Shown: piece after piece, positions 44,023 through 54,856 of the stretch
Layout of the letters: every line of letters starts with the position of its first letter
Position numbering within the stretch: position 1 is the first letter of the stretch
Source: Microglena sp. YARC
Taxonomy: Eukaryota > Chlorophyta > Chlorophyceae > Chlamydomonadales > Chlamydomonadaceae
Assembly: GCA_022414725.1 (NCBI GenBank)
Contig: CM039465.1
Coordinates: forward strand, 40,782,183 to 40,846,182
Length of the DNA: 64,000 nucleotides
Direction of reading: 5' to 3'
Program-made: the position numbers and the translations under genes
The notes under the pieces: model-generated
Seen by the model: the letters and a program-made list of their open reading frames with translations, nothing else
The model's database searches: none
What the model was told of the DNA's origin: nothing

Positions 44023-44106
44023 GTAATGATAACGCCTGGTGGGACGTGGTGTTAAGGGAGCCCGTCGTACGCGGGTGGGGAGCGGTCTCCTACCTCAACT
44101 GGGCAA
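44023..44106 (-). mobile_element. SINE candidate (family S1), copy 3, head missing
   Basis: Matches the 3' 84 bp or so of the other two copies ('ggtaatgataacgcctggtg' to 'tctcctacctcaactgg') and stops before the tRNA-like head. 5' truncation of this kind is expected from reverse-transcriptase-mediated insertion. Confidence 0.65.
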
Positions 44107-44450
44107 GGGGGCAAATTACATTTGCCAATACTTAAGGCGCGTATGGTATTTGAGGGAGTGCGGAACTGTACTGGAACTGAACCAGAATTGATAATGTCAT
44201 TAATGTGGTACGCAGTAGACTGCTTTCAGGAAATATCAGATTTTGTTTTCAGAAAAAATACCGCAGTCTACGGTTACGGGAGATTATTCAGGCTTCTGTG
44301 GATCCAAAAGACTGGTCCTTCACATCCGCATCAGGGTTGCTCAGGGGAACCCCCAGATATCCTTCTCGCGACGCAAGTAATAAATCATTGTCAACGATGC
44401 AACGGACCCCCACAAAGCTGCGTCTGCGTAGCAACCAGAACCATTAAGAT

Positions 44451-44478
44451 GACCCCCCCCCCCCCCCCCCCCCCCCCC
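44451..44478. repeat. Poly-C run
   Basis: About 27 C residues followed by A-run. It lies near the outer edge of the large inverted repeat. Confidence 0.95.
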
Positions 44479-44831
44479 AAAAAAAATCTCATTATATTAT
44501 GCAACAATGGTTAGATGATAGACCGAGGGTGCAGCACCGGGAATGTGAATTGCTCAGATTGTTACATCAGCGATACCCATTGAAATAACAAGTCCCGCAG
44601 TAGACAAACTAATATCCATGGTTTGGATACATATACACCTCTAATGCGTGTAACCAAGCTCATATCTCATTTGTTCATTGTTCACTCATAGAGTATACCT
44701 AATAACCTACATGCTTTGGTTACATCTACACCTTCGGTGCGTGTAAAAAGCTTATATCTCATTTGTTCATTGTTCATTCATTCACAGACATTCAAGTGCC
44801 AATGGGTCTGGGTTCAAGTTGCAGTGTTATG

Positions 44832-46677
44832 TTAGGGGGCATTGTAGGAGGAGGCTGCAGGCGCCACGTTCTGCTCGCTCCTTCGCTTCCTCCAGATGCA
44901 GAAGAAGATGATTCCAGCAATCAAGGGGATACCCACACCAAGACCAACGCCAAGACCAATAGCCAGTGAGTTGTCATCATCATCATCATCAGCGTTCAAT
45001 GCCTGTCCCCTAACTCCAGTAATTCCGAACTCTGACAAGTCTCCAAATACAGCACCAGCATTATCTACAAGGGTCTGCACATCTCCGTCCATGTCACTAG
45101 CTGAAGTGCCGGCAGGGTAAGTCAACCTGTTATCAGTAACAATTGATCCACAGGTGAAGAGGTAGGACCACACGGCATTGCAAATACTGGCATCATTAAT
45201 CTTCCCGGTGATCGTCCTATTGAAGTTGGCAATAGTTGTAGCAGCACCTCCCAAGAAGCTAGTGCAGTCAGTACCTAGGAACTCAAACCGGGCATCTCTC
45301 TGGATTGTAAGATCAATGGCAGGGATCACCACATCCGCACATGCTCCGCCAGCAGTTGAAGTCTTCCCAGCACCACAGCCCAAGCACTCAGCGACAGATG
45401 AGGCTCCAGCCACTGAGGTAGTACCATCAGGGCAGGGAATGCAGTCGTTGGAAGGAGGGGGAGGGTACATAGGAGGAGGAGGGTACATGGGAGGAGAAGG
45501 AGGAGGAGGAGGACCCATTGGGGGAGGGGGAGGAGTTGGTGGGGGAGGAGGAGTTGAAAGGGAAAGAGTTGGGGGAGGAGGAGGAGTTGGTGGGGGGGGG
45601 AGGAGATGGTGGGGAGGAGGAGATGGGGAGGGAGGAGGAGTTGGTGGGGGAGGAGTCCGTGGGGGAGGAGGAGATGGAGGGGGAGGAGGAGGAGATGGGG
45701 GGGGGGGAGATTGGGGAGGAGGAGGGGGGGGATACATGGGAGGAGGACGAGGGGGATATGAGGGAGGAGGGGGAGGAGAGGACATTGGTGGAGGAGGAGG
45801 GGAAGGAGGAGGGGGGGGGGGGTGCTACGTAGAATCCAGCTGCGCATGAGGAGCCAACAAGTCCACGGCCCTGTCAAGTGCAGAGAGAAAGGACGGTTAG
45901 GTGCTGTTGTAGTAACAGTTAGGTGGTCAATGCAGACATACGACTCGTGGTATGGAGTGTTAGTTGCGATCCTCCTCTTCCAACAAGTCCTTTACAGCGT
46001 CGCAAGCGACGCGGAAAATTGGCGGAGTGTGTTGGCAACGGAACGAAAGGTGGCAAAGATGGAGCTGACCGAAGCGAGCTAGTAACGCGACCGTTGGATG
46101 ACGTTTCAGGCTTAAAGAATTTTTTCGGTCGGACAGACGGACAAATGGGTAACCCTGGGGGCTCCCGCCCCCTTGAAGAGGGAGCTCCGCCAAAAACTCG
46201 AGCGACTGTTGCAAGCTGTGAACGTACTGTCCCGCGAATTCACTGGACAGAGCAAACACGACAGGAGCACTTTCGGCATGAACGAGACCCATCAACTTTT
46301 CCTCTGAACTGTTGCGAAGTGTCAACAAGAGATCGAACAACAAGAAGCACAATTTGCGGGTAAAAGCCATCGGAGAGTAGCACAGGTGCATGGAAACAAG
46401 AAGGCCATGGGCGGGTCAACGAACACATGTGTACACCAGTTACATGCGGGACGGTGAAGATTTGTCAGATTGCCCGCAGGCATGAACATGCCGAGTGACA
46501 TCATAGATACGAATTTAAGTATATGCTTCAGTACGGAAAGTCGAAGCAGATTGGCGCTGGAGTGCCGGAACGCACCATGGTGGAGAAGGTTGCATGGCGC
46601 AAGGGGGCCGCCTGGGCTGGGGACCACAAACACAAGCATAAGACGATAACTGATACTGCAAGCGAAGTGCTAGACAT
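44832..46677 (-). CDS. Secreted/membrane Pro-rich surface protein, left copy
   Basis: Exon 1 (46677-46576, 34 codons) encodes MSSTSLAVSVIVLCLCLWSP then AQA|APLR, a classical signal peptide with an AxA cleavage site. The intron is 46575-45871 (GTGCGT..ACAG, phase 0). Exon 2 encodes GSSCAAGFYVAP, about 110 residues of Pro/Ser repeats (hydroxyproline-rich wall type), an ephrin-receptor-like Cys box (CIPCPDGTTSVAG ... CLGCGAGKTSTAGG), a domain of about 110 residues with paired Cys and an NRT glycosylation site, an Asp6 run, one TM helix (SLAIGLGVGLGVGIPLI onward) and a basic tail (WRKRRSEQ). Predicted type I plasma-membrane protein with a wall-facing ectodomain. A 12-C run at about 45811 puts the start of exon 2 out of frame by one; it may be a homopolymer error. 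The intron carries insertion N1. Confidence 0.65.
45983..46195 (+). mobile_element. Insertion family N1, copy 2, inside intron 1 of the left gene
   Basis: 'acaagtcctttacagcgtcg' to 'gctccgccaaaaa'. The right gene copy has 'cttctaaaaactcgagcg' at the equivalent place, that is, an empty site, so the insertion postdates the gene duplication or was lost from the right copy. Confidence 0.75.
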
Positions 46678-47326
46678 GTTGAAGTGTTGAACTATCGATC
46701 TGGGGGAAGAAGAACAGCCAGCACTGGATGAGAAACTGTGTAATTATAAGAATGGGGTGGGGGGCGTTTATATGCGGTTGTCAACGACCTGGCGCCGCGG
46801 GTCTCACTTTTTGGCGGAGCCCCCCTTCTGGGGGGCGGGAGCCAGGGGCGGGAGCCCCCAGTCACGCTGTGTTACCCATTTGTTCGAGCCGACATCGACC
46901 CATCCGCATCCGACCATCAATCATCAGATCCAGCGTCCAGCATCCAGCATCCATACATCTGATCAGACGCGATGACACGTCAGCTATTTTTTACCATAGC
47001 AGGCGACGCTGCATAGAACTTGTCATCACCTGGTACATCACACTCGATCAAACTTCGATTTGTGAGTCTTTCCTCTGACTTCCGCACGCGCCCCTCATGA
47101 GGGCCCCTCACCCAGGCCGCGCCCCCCATTGATGGTCGGATGCGGATGGTCGGGAGCCAAGACTCACAAATCCGCGCGCGCCCCTTACACTACAAAGTGA
47201 GACCGGCGGCGCCTGATCGCCAACAACTGCATAAAAGCGCCCTCCGCCCCGTTCGTTTCATTATTCATTTTCTCATTCAGTGGTGGCTGTTCTTCTTCCC
47301 TCAGATCGACAGTTCAACACTTCAAC
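46678..47326. promoter_or_regulatory. Shared divergent promoter region of the two surface-protein genes
   Basis: The two start codons face away from each other across 649 bp. Each has a TATA-like word about 90 bp upstream of its ATG: TTTATA (minus TATAAA) at 46767-46772 and ATAAAA at 47231-47236. Identical '5'-leader words (cttccctcagatcgacag' on the right and its complement on the left) show that the promoters belong to the duplicated arms. The centre (46812-47027) is insertion N1 copy 3. TATA boxes are inferred from sequence only. Confidence 0.45.
46812..47027 (-). mobile_element. Insertion family N1, copy 3, at the palindrome centre
   Basis: On minus it runs from 'acaagttctatgcagcgtcg' to 'ggggctccgccaaaaa'. 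The middle differs from the other copies ('gatgctggatgctggac' repeats). It occupies more than half of the spacer between the arms. Confidence 0.6.
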
Positions 47327-48917
47327 ATGCCTAGCACTTCGCTTGCAGTATCAGTTATCGTCTTTTGCTTGTGTTTGTGGTCCCCAGCCCAGGCGGCCCC
47401 CTTGCGCCATGCAACCTTCTCCACCATGGTGCGTTCCGGCTCCAGCGCCAATCTGCTTCGACCTTGCACTGAAGCATATGCTTAAATTCGTATCCATGTT
47501 GTCACTCGGCATGTTCATGCCTGCGGGCAATCTGACAATCTTCATGTCCCTGTGCACACATGTGTTCGTTGACCTGCCCGTGGCCTTCTTGTTTCCATGC
47601 ACCTGTGCTACTCTCCGATGGCTTTAACCCTCAAATTGAGCTTCTGGTTGTTCGATCTCTTGTTGACACTTCGCAACAGCTCAGAGGAAAAGTTGATGGG
47701 TCTCGTTCATGCCGAAAGTGCTCCTGTCGTGTGCTTGCTCTGTCCAGTGAAGTCGCGGGACAGTATGTTCACAGCTTGCAACAGTCGCTCGAGTTTTTAG
47801 AAGAGCAGAATCGCAACTACCACTCCATACCACGAGTCGTATGTCTGCATTGACCACCTAACTGTTACTACAACAGCGCCTAATCGTCCTTTCTCTCTGC
47901 CACTTGACAGGGCCGTGACTTGTTTGGCTCCTCATGCGCAGCTGGATTCTACGTAGCACCCCCCCCCTCCTCCTTCCCCTCCTCCTCCACCAATGTCCTC
48001 TCCTCCCCCTCTCCCTCATATCCTCCTCCTCCTCCTCCCATGTATCCCCCTCCTCCTCCTCCCCCAACTCCTCCCACGCCCCCATCTCCTCCTCCCCCTC
48101 ATTCTCCTCCTCCCCCACCAACTCCTCCCCCCACCATTCTCCCTCCCCCACCAATCCTCTCCTCCCCAACTCTCCTCCTCCCAATCTTTCCCTTTCAACT
48201 CCTCCTCCCCCACCAACTCTCCCCACCTCCCCCTCCCCAATGGGTCCTCCTCCTCCTCCTTCTCCTCCCATGTACCTCCTCCTCCTATGTACCCCTCCCC
48301 CCTTCCGAACGACTGCATTCCCTGCCCTGATGGTACTACCTCAGTGGCTGGAGCCTCATCTGTCGCTGAGTGCTTGGGCTGTGGTGCTGGGAAGACTTCA
48401 ACTGCTGGCGGAGCATGTGCGGATGTGGTGATCCCTGCCATTGATCTTACAATCCAGAGAGATGCCCGGTTTGAGTTCCTAGGTACTGACTGCACTAGCT
48501 TCTTGGGAGGTGCTGCTACAACTATTGCCAACTTCAATAGGACGATCACCGGGAAGATTAATGATGCCAGTATTTGCAATGCCGTGTGGTCCTACCTCTT
48601 CACCTGTGGATCAATTGTTACTGATAACAGGTTGACTTACCCTGCCGGCACTTCAGCTGGTGACATGGATGGAGATGTGCAGACCCTTGTAGATAATGCT
48701 GGTGCTGTATTTGGAGACTTGTCAGAGTTCGGAATTACTGGAGTTAGGGGACAGGCACTTGTTGAACGCTGATGATGATGATGATGACAACTCACTGGCT
48801 ATTGGTCTTGGCGTTGGTCTTGGTGTGGGTATCCCCTTGATTGCCGGAATCATCTTCTTCTGCATCTGGAGGAAGCGAAGGAGTGAGCAGAACGTGGCGC
48901 CTGCAGCCTCCTCCTAG
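47327..48917 (+). pseudogene. Secreted/membrane Pro-rich surface protein, right copy (frameshifted)
   Basis: Mirror of the left gene: exon 1 is 47327-47428 (MPSTSLAVSVIVFCLCLWSP, AQA|AP), intron 47429-47910 (482 nt, no N1 insertion), exon 2 from 47911 (GRDLFGSSCAAGFYVAP). The Pro/Ser region has shorter and shifted repeats. The Cys box and following domain are preserved. A 4-bp insertion ('cttg') at about 48764 shifts the frame just before the Asp run, so the TM helix and WRKRR tail (still encoded at 48766-48917) are disconnected and the protein would end at 48772. Either a decaying duplicate that could be secreted rather than anchored, or an assembly indel. Confidence 0.62.
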
Positions 48918-49172
48918 TCAGCTGGACACATACAGTACATGAGTGGCCCGAACATAACACTGCAACTTGAACCCAACCCCATTGGCACTTGAGTGTCAAA
49001 AACTATAAATGAATGAACAATGAACAAATGAGATATGAGCTTTATTACACGCACTGAGGTGTGAGATGTAACCAAAGCATGGGATGTTATTATTGCAATA
49101 GGTATCCGCTGGTGTAACAATCTGAAGCAATTCACATTCCCAGGGCTGCATCCTCAGCCTAATTCCCAAACG

Positions 49173-49184
49173 ATGACAACGAAA
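49173..49184. repeat. Target-site duplication of copy B (3' side)
   Basis: ATGACAACGAAA, repeated exactly at 60475-60486. Confidence 0.85.
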
Positions 49185-49566
49185 TTGAAATTGAATATTG
49201 TTACATCGTGTAATACCGTTTACTCACATGACGTGAAGTTAAGGACACCATAGCGTAAGCCGGAGCTAGCCATAGTCACGCGTAGGGCACCTCAGTAAAA
49301 AGAATCACCACCGATGCCTGACCGGCAGGCATCGTGGCCAACATCATGCCGGTGCAGCTTAATACGGGGGGGTTTTCACCCCGGTTGGGAAGACCAGCAC
49401 AATGCAGCTGGCAAGACAAAAACCTGAGGGGGTGCACGGTCTGTGTGCTAGTCCCCGGGTATCGACCCAGGTGTGCTTCCATAAAAGTCTGCACTGTAAA
49501 ATACTCTGAAAGCTAGTGATGGTGTGGGAGTGGACTGTGTCCGCCAGTTTAAGGGCACACGGTCTC

Positions 49567-50110
49567 TTAAGTCCAAGTGTGGTCATAGAAGTCAAAAAAG
49601 AGGTTGGAATAGTACCAGTTGTTCCAAACCCGGTGATAACTTCGTATGTGAACGAGGGTATCCAGCGATCTAAGGCCATTTACTAATTCAACATGCTGGG
49701 CGTGTTTAGTGATAAACTTAGTAGCATGGTTGGTATCAAGAGCAGTATCCAAGCTCAAGAACCCAGAGTTCTTTATCAGCCTACAGGTAGGAGAGTCTAT
49801 GTCAGGTAGGACGGCGAGGTCAGGTCTCATTCTCTTCCAGTCCTCTACAGTAATAGTGGAGGGGCGTAGCCAGGTCAGGGAGACGTTTGCCAGGACCCCT
49901 CTGGGGAGGTCCTCTTCCTTGCCAGCGTCCATGATCATTCTGCGGGATCCCAGGTAGCTCCGGTGCAAATGGCCTTGTGGATGAGTCGCACTGCGGCGTC
50001 ATGTCTCTTGATATAGAGCCTCTTGAAAGTCCGGTGGTGTGCAGCCCGCCAGGATGTGGCCCGCTCCGTCTCACAGGTGTGGTGGCAGATGGGGATTAGG
50101 GAGTTTGTGG
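49567..50110 (-). pseudogene. CCHC knuckle and restriction-like endonuclease of copy B
   Basis: The knuckle complement lies at about 50036-50100 ('cagcccgccaggatgtggcc'). The nuclease RPDLAVLPDID lies at about 49800-49835. The LGYCSD motif of copy A is shifted here by indels. Same C-terminal position as in copy A. Confidence 0.7.
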
Positions 50111-50499
50111 GTGGGTGAGTGCTGGTAATATAAGGGAGTTTCGCAGCGGAATGCAAGTTTACGATTCACAGTCTACCCCAGCGGCGTTTTAAGGATGTTG
50201 GAATTTAGTTTTATGTTGGATAAGGGTTGAGGTCCAAAATTTGTTACTTGCATGAGGAAGTTGTGGGGGAGTGTTATCAGCCCAGGTGGTTGCATAAATC
50301 CTTTAAGAGGGTGTTGGCCAAGGTGGCAGCTAGTGGCAGGTTAGAGGTGATACCTTGTGTAAGGTTAGGTTGCTAGGATGCGTGGGGGAATATCTCCCAT
50401 GGGTGTGCCGAGGAGGTTGAACTGTCGGGCCAGTAGACATTGTGGCGGGGATTTCCCCAGTGTTGTCAGTAAAATTGGTGGAGGCAGGGTGCTCACGCT

Positions 50500-50925
50500 G
50501 CCTTGCGTGCAGTAATGTCTGCCCTGTCATTTCCAAGGATACCTGTGTGGGAACGGACTTTACAAAGAGTGGTGTGTGAGCCATGCAGGATGCGTTGAAT
50601 GAGGTGTTTTTTGAATTGATTGCAGTAGTTCGGTATGAATAGAACGGGTTGTTTGTGGTAGGGGTCATGAATCATTTTTTTAATAAGTTGAAGAGAGCAG
50701 AGGCTGTCTGTATGGAGTTGTAAGAGATTTGTCATGTCAATGTTGAGAAGGGCTTGGTGGAGTGGCTACCAGTTTCTGGCCTGTTGTTAGTTTTGGTGGC
50801 CCTATTCCCAGGGTTGATGGTGTAGCTTTGTCCTGCAGCCCCGGGACATATACTGAAGCACCTATTTTGCTAGGGTGCCCTGGTTTACCTTTTATTAGGC
50901 TACCATCTGTGTAGACTGGAGGCCT
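50500..50925 (-). pseudogene. RNase H domain of copy B
   Basis: VYTDGSLIKGKPG at about 50880-50922, LQLHTDSLCSLQ at about 50690-50725, and RSHTGILGNDRADI at about 50515-50560. All catalytic positions are visible but frames change several times. Confidence 0.7.
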
Positions 50926-53365
50926 GAGGAGGGGGTAGCTAGGTGGAGACATGGGTGAGTAGTGGTTAAGAAGAGAGGGAGGAGGGTGTTGGTGGAGTAG
51001 AGTTTGCGGGGTTTTTGACAAGAGATTTGAGTTTCCGTGGGTAGGTAATTACAATGTCAGAGGAGGTGAGAGTGGGAGGTGGTGTGATAGTTGGAGGGCT
51101 CCCAAGATGAGGAGAGGCCTTTGCATGTTAGTATGTCCTTGGTTAATAAAATCTTGGAGTTTAGGAAAGTAGGTATTCTCGGCTGTGGGGGTTGCATATA
51201 AGGATGAGGTGCAGTTTTTGGGTGGAGGGTGGAGTGTGAGATTTGCTGCCAAGCAGATTTCAGAGGTAGTATAAAATTCAGACTGCGGTCTAGAGTCATA
51301 TAGTGAATCCATGAGTGGTGGAGGAGAGTTTTTGTAGGGGCAGCAAGGTCGTCAGGAAGGAGCATCAGGTGCAGGTAGGGCTGAGGATATTTTCAGCATG
51401 GTCAGCACTGTTGCTAGGGCCCACATTAGAGCTTGGTGTGCTTGTGTAGTGGAGTTAGGAATGTCCACCAGGGAGCCCCCAGTCAGATGGTAAGAAAGGG
51501 GTCTTTGGTTAGAGCAAGAGCTGATCGCAGGGCTGGTAGAAGAGAAGCTGGTGAGGGCCTTGTCGTAGCTAAGAGGGTTAGAAGTACGATGGTGAGTAAT
51601 GCCCAGGGCAGCTGCAGCTTGGTAGAGGGAGGTGGCTTTTGTGGGGAGAAAGAGTGTTGGTGGCTGCAGGAGTGCAGCTCTGTATCTGGTGAAGGAGGCA
51701 GTAAGGTCAGTGTGATATGTCCTCTTGGGTCAATTGGTTCCATTTGGTAGGGTGGTGATTTTTGAAGTGTCATAGTTTTTTGTTTGAGAGAGGTAAGTCT
51801 GTCGTTGGAATGTGCCAAGACAGTGACCAGTGGGGTTTTATAAAGATATGAAACGTTGGTTGTGTGTGTGTGTGGATTGGTCATCAGAGTGGTGAGGATG
51901 CTGTTTGTATAATGTGGCTGAGGGTGGTTGAATGTCCCAGTCTGGGTGCCTGTCGTGTGTGTCAATTTTCAGAAGTTTGTGAACAAGGTTGTGGTTGTCA
52001 GCATTAAATCCTGGGAGGTGGCCCATTGGCCTTGTTGTTGAAGGTTAGTAAGGTGGGTGTCCTTCCTAGGGTTGAGGGTGTGTGGTTAATGGGGGAGTAG
52101 TTTTTAAAAGTGTGGGTTAATTGGTCGTATGCTGGTTGTCCCAAAAGTTCAATCAAGGTGGAGACGCATGGTGAGATTGGGGTTTCCAATGTGATTTTGG
52201 AGGTAGTGGAGGTAAGAGGTGTGCTGTGGTGGATGCTGTATCCGCATGTGTGTGTAGGAGTTGATATGGTTCGTTGTGCATGATGGTTGGGGCGTACTTT
52301 GAAACGTGGACAACAGTGGGAAGTGATAGTTTGTCGTTGTTATAGGAGCGCTTTGCCCCGCCAGCTCGTGATGTGCAGGGGCTTTGTATTCGGGATCGTA
52401 GGTATAGGTGGAGCAGGCGCGCCGGTGTGCAGGTGCGCTGCTGTCGGGGGATGTCATGGCCTCACGGATCCTGTCAGGGTGTGAGGTGGGAGTTATTCTA
52501 TATGCACGGTAAAATTAGTAGAGGTGGAACGGAGTGACGGATCCAGGATTTGCACAAGTAGTGGCGTGCTGCCCAGGTGGCATCACTGTTGGGGCAGCCC
52601 CATGCTTGGTGCGCGTGACTGCCTTTGGTCTGCGTGGGCCACGCACCATTGGTTTCCTTCAGGTCCCCAATGGAATCCGTCCTCGTAGTCTGCGTCAGTA
52701 ACGGTGGCGTGAGGTTGGTAACGCTGGGTGGGTGGGGTGGAGGGTTCAATAGAAGCAGGAGATTTAACGTTATCGGTTGTGTTCTGCGCAGATTTGCGTA
52801 ACCGGGGCAAGTTGTCGGTGTGAGAGGGGAAGTGGGTCAGAGTGTATTGGGGAGGCGACAGTTTGGAGGGAGGAGAGGTGAGCGGTGAGGGCGGTTCAGG
52901 GACCGTTTGTGGTGTTTAGTAACGTGATTTTTGGTGTAAGGTGATAAGAGAGAGATCTGTAGTGCTGACAAGGTGAGTTCTCCCATGGGGGTGACCAGGT
53001 TCATGGTATGAATAGATGTCCAGGTCATGGAATGGAGTCATGAGTGATACAGGGATTGCCTGTGGAGGGAGAAGGAAGAGAGTGTATGTTTAAGTTTGTC
53101 AAGAGTTCTGTGTCATTCAAAGAAATTGTTATGTCAGATTTTTTAATAATTTCCAGCTGGCGGGCTAGGGACTATATACTTAAGTTGCTTGCGGGATAGA
53201 GAGAGAGGATCTAGAGTGGTCATGGTAGGAAGAATCTTGATTTATTAAGGAGAGCTCTAGTGAGGAATTCCAGGTGACCTTGGTCGTTCATGGACTGGGT
53301 GAGGGCTGTTGCAGTAATCTGGGTGTAATTCAGTGAGTAGGAGGGCACCCCTAGTCCTCTCTGTT

Positions 53366-54783
53366 TTAGGGAGGTGGAGTGCTCTTGTCGGAAAACGATC
53401 TGGGAAGGGAGCAACAGAGTTTAACTGTTTTTAATACTGCTCTGTCAATGACGTGAATGTCGGTTAGTGAGAAGGGAGCTACTATCATGGGGTATTTAAT
53501 AGCTGCTCTGACACATTGTGAAATTATTCGTAAGCATTGGGTGGGGGTTGCCCTGTTTTTAGCTTTGGTGAGGATACTCACCTTTATTGTGAATGGTTCC
53601 AATAGTAGAGTGGAGTTGAGTTTTCCAATTTAAGGTAAGTGAGAATGTGAACCCCAAGTATTTCTAGGCTTGGTCAGGCGGCTGGTAGGTAGCATAGGAG
53701 TTTCCTAGTGGAATTTTATCTAGCCTTTGTTTGAGAGTGTTGTTGTGAGTAGGTTGAGAGGGTGTGATTTGTGGAGTATGCACTGACCACACATTTGGTG
53801 GCGGTAAGAGGAATGCCCGACCAGATGCTAAAAAGTTTGAACTTTACCACATTGGATGCGAAGGAGCCTCTGAGCTGCCGGTTAGGACAGGCAGTGTCGT
53901 CAGCATACCAAGCTGCTGGTGTGGTGTTCATCTGGCTGTTTTGGAGGGTAGGGATGCTGCTCTGTATCCTCGTCCCCCAGAACGGAGCCATCTGTGTAGG
54001 GGTTCTAGAAAGATAATGAAGAGTAGGGGGAGAGAGTATCTCCCTGGATGGTGCCCGCTAGTGATGGGGATGGGGGAGCAGGTGTATTGTTAAGGAGAAT
54101 ATGTGTAGTAGAGTTTGTGTATCTTCCTTTAATAGTGTCTATAGTGGTCGTGGGTGTAACCCAAGCTGTGCATGATGCAGAGAAGTTTTGGTGGTCAATC
54201 ATGTTAAAAGCAGAGCTAAAGTCAAAGTAGGGGCAGCATAGAGGTCCTGGTGGAAGAGAGGGCAGCGTCCTCATGTTGTGGAGTAGGTTCAAGAGTTGTC
54301 TATAGGTACTTTTGTCTTTTCTGAAACCTTCTTGGCAGGCGCTAAGAATGTGGTTTGGTTTTCAGAGTAGGTAGTTATAGTGTTAGTAACAAGGGAGGTC
54401 CAGAGTTTGGCTACAGCATTGTTAAGGCCTATTGGCCTGTAGTTTTGAGGTAAGCAAGGATCTGATTTCTTGTAGAGCATGACAATGTGTGAGGTTTTCC
54501 AGCAGTCTGGTGTTTCTCCCAGGATCCATACTAGCTGCATGAGTTTGTGTATTATGAGGTGCATTTCCTGTGATAGACACATAAGTAATTCATTAGGTAT
54601 GCCGTCTGGGCCAGTGGCTTTGTTGGTAGAGAGTTTCCTAATACAGTCAGCATAGGTGGTTGAGGAGGAGAGAAAGGTGTAGGGAGAGGCAGTGTTTTGT
54701 ATGGAGTTGGCTGGAGTTTCCAAGTGGTATTTGTCTGTGTGTGTTTCCCATGGAGGGGGGGGTGGCGTGTCGTGTATAGTCAT
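53366..54783 (-). pseudogene. Reverse transcriptase of copy B, frameshifted
   Basis: NKATGPDGIPNE (54595-54630), FDFSSAFNMIDH (54192-54229) and YADDTA (53890-53910) are all present. Segments 54289-54783, 54005-54292, 53716-53991 and 53366-53602 are in different frames. Most breaks are single-base deletions relative to copy A. Confidence 0.78.
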
Positions 54784-54856
54784 CTGAGATGGGTGGAGTG
54801 GGAGGTGACATGAGTTTTCCCATATGTTTAGTCATAACTTCAGGAGACCCTGGGTG

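Larger units (their letters stand above)
44538..49160. repeat. Large inverted repeat: arms 44538-46814 and 47190-49160
   Basis: Each arm holds one divergently transcribed surface-protein gene plus its 3' flank. Arms match almost base for base in the 3' halves of the genes, with indels in the GGA/CCT repeats, in the Cys-rich part, and a 223-bp difference from an insertion in the left intron. The spacer is about 375 bp. Beyond the arms the sequences diverge, and copy B of the retrotransposon starts 12 bp past the right end. Confidence 0.88.

Noticed and set aside
45178..45849. Gly/Glu-rich protein on the plus strand at the left surface-protein gene
   Set aside because: Antisense of the CCT/CCC proline repeats; the minus strand has signal peptide, splice sites and TM helix.
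45960..46391. Conserved-looking frame between exons 1 and 2 of the surface-protein genes (HAESAPVV, SLQQSLEFL)
   Set aside because: Frame is broken differently in the two copies by 2-bp indels and one carries an insertion; GT..AG splicing in phase 0 removes it. It could be an alternative exon, but evidence is weaker.
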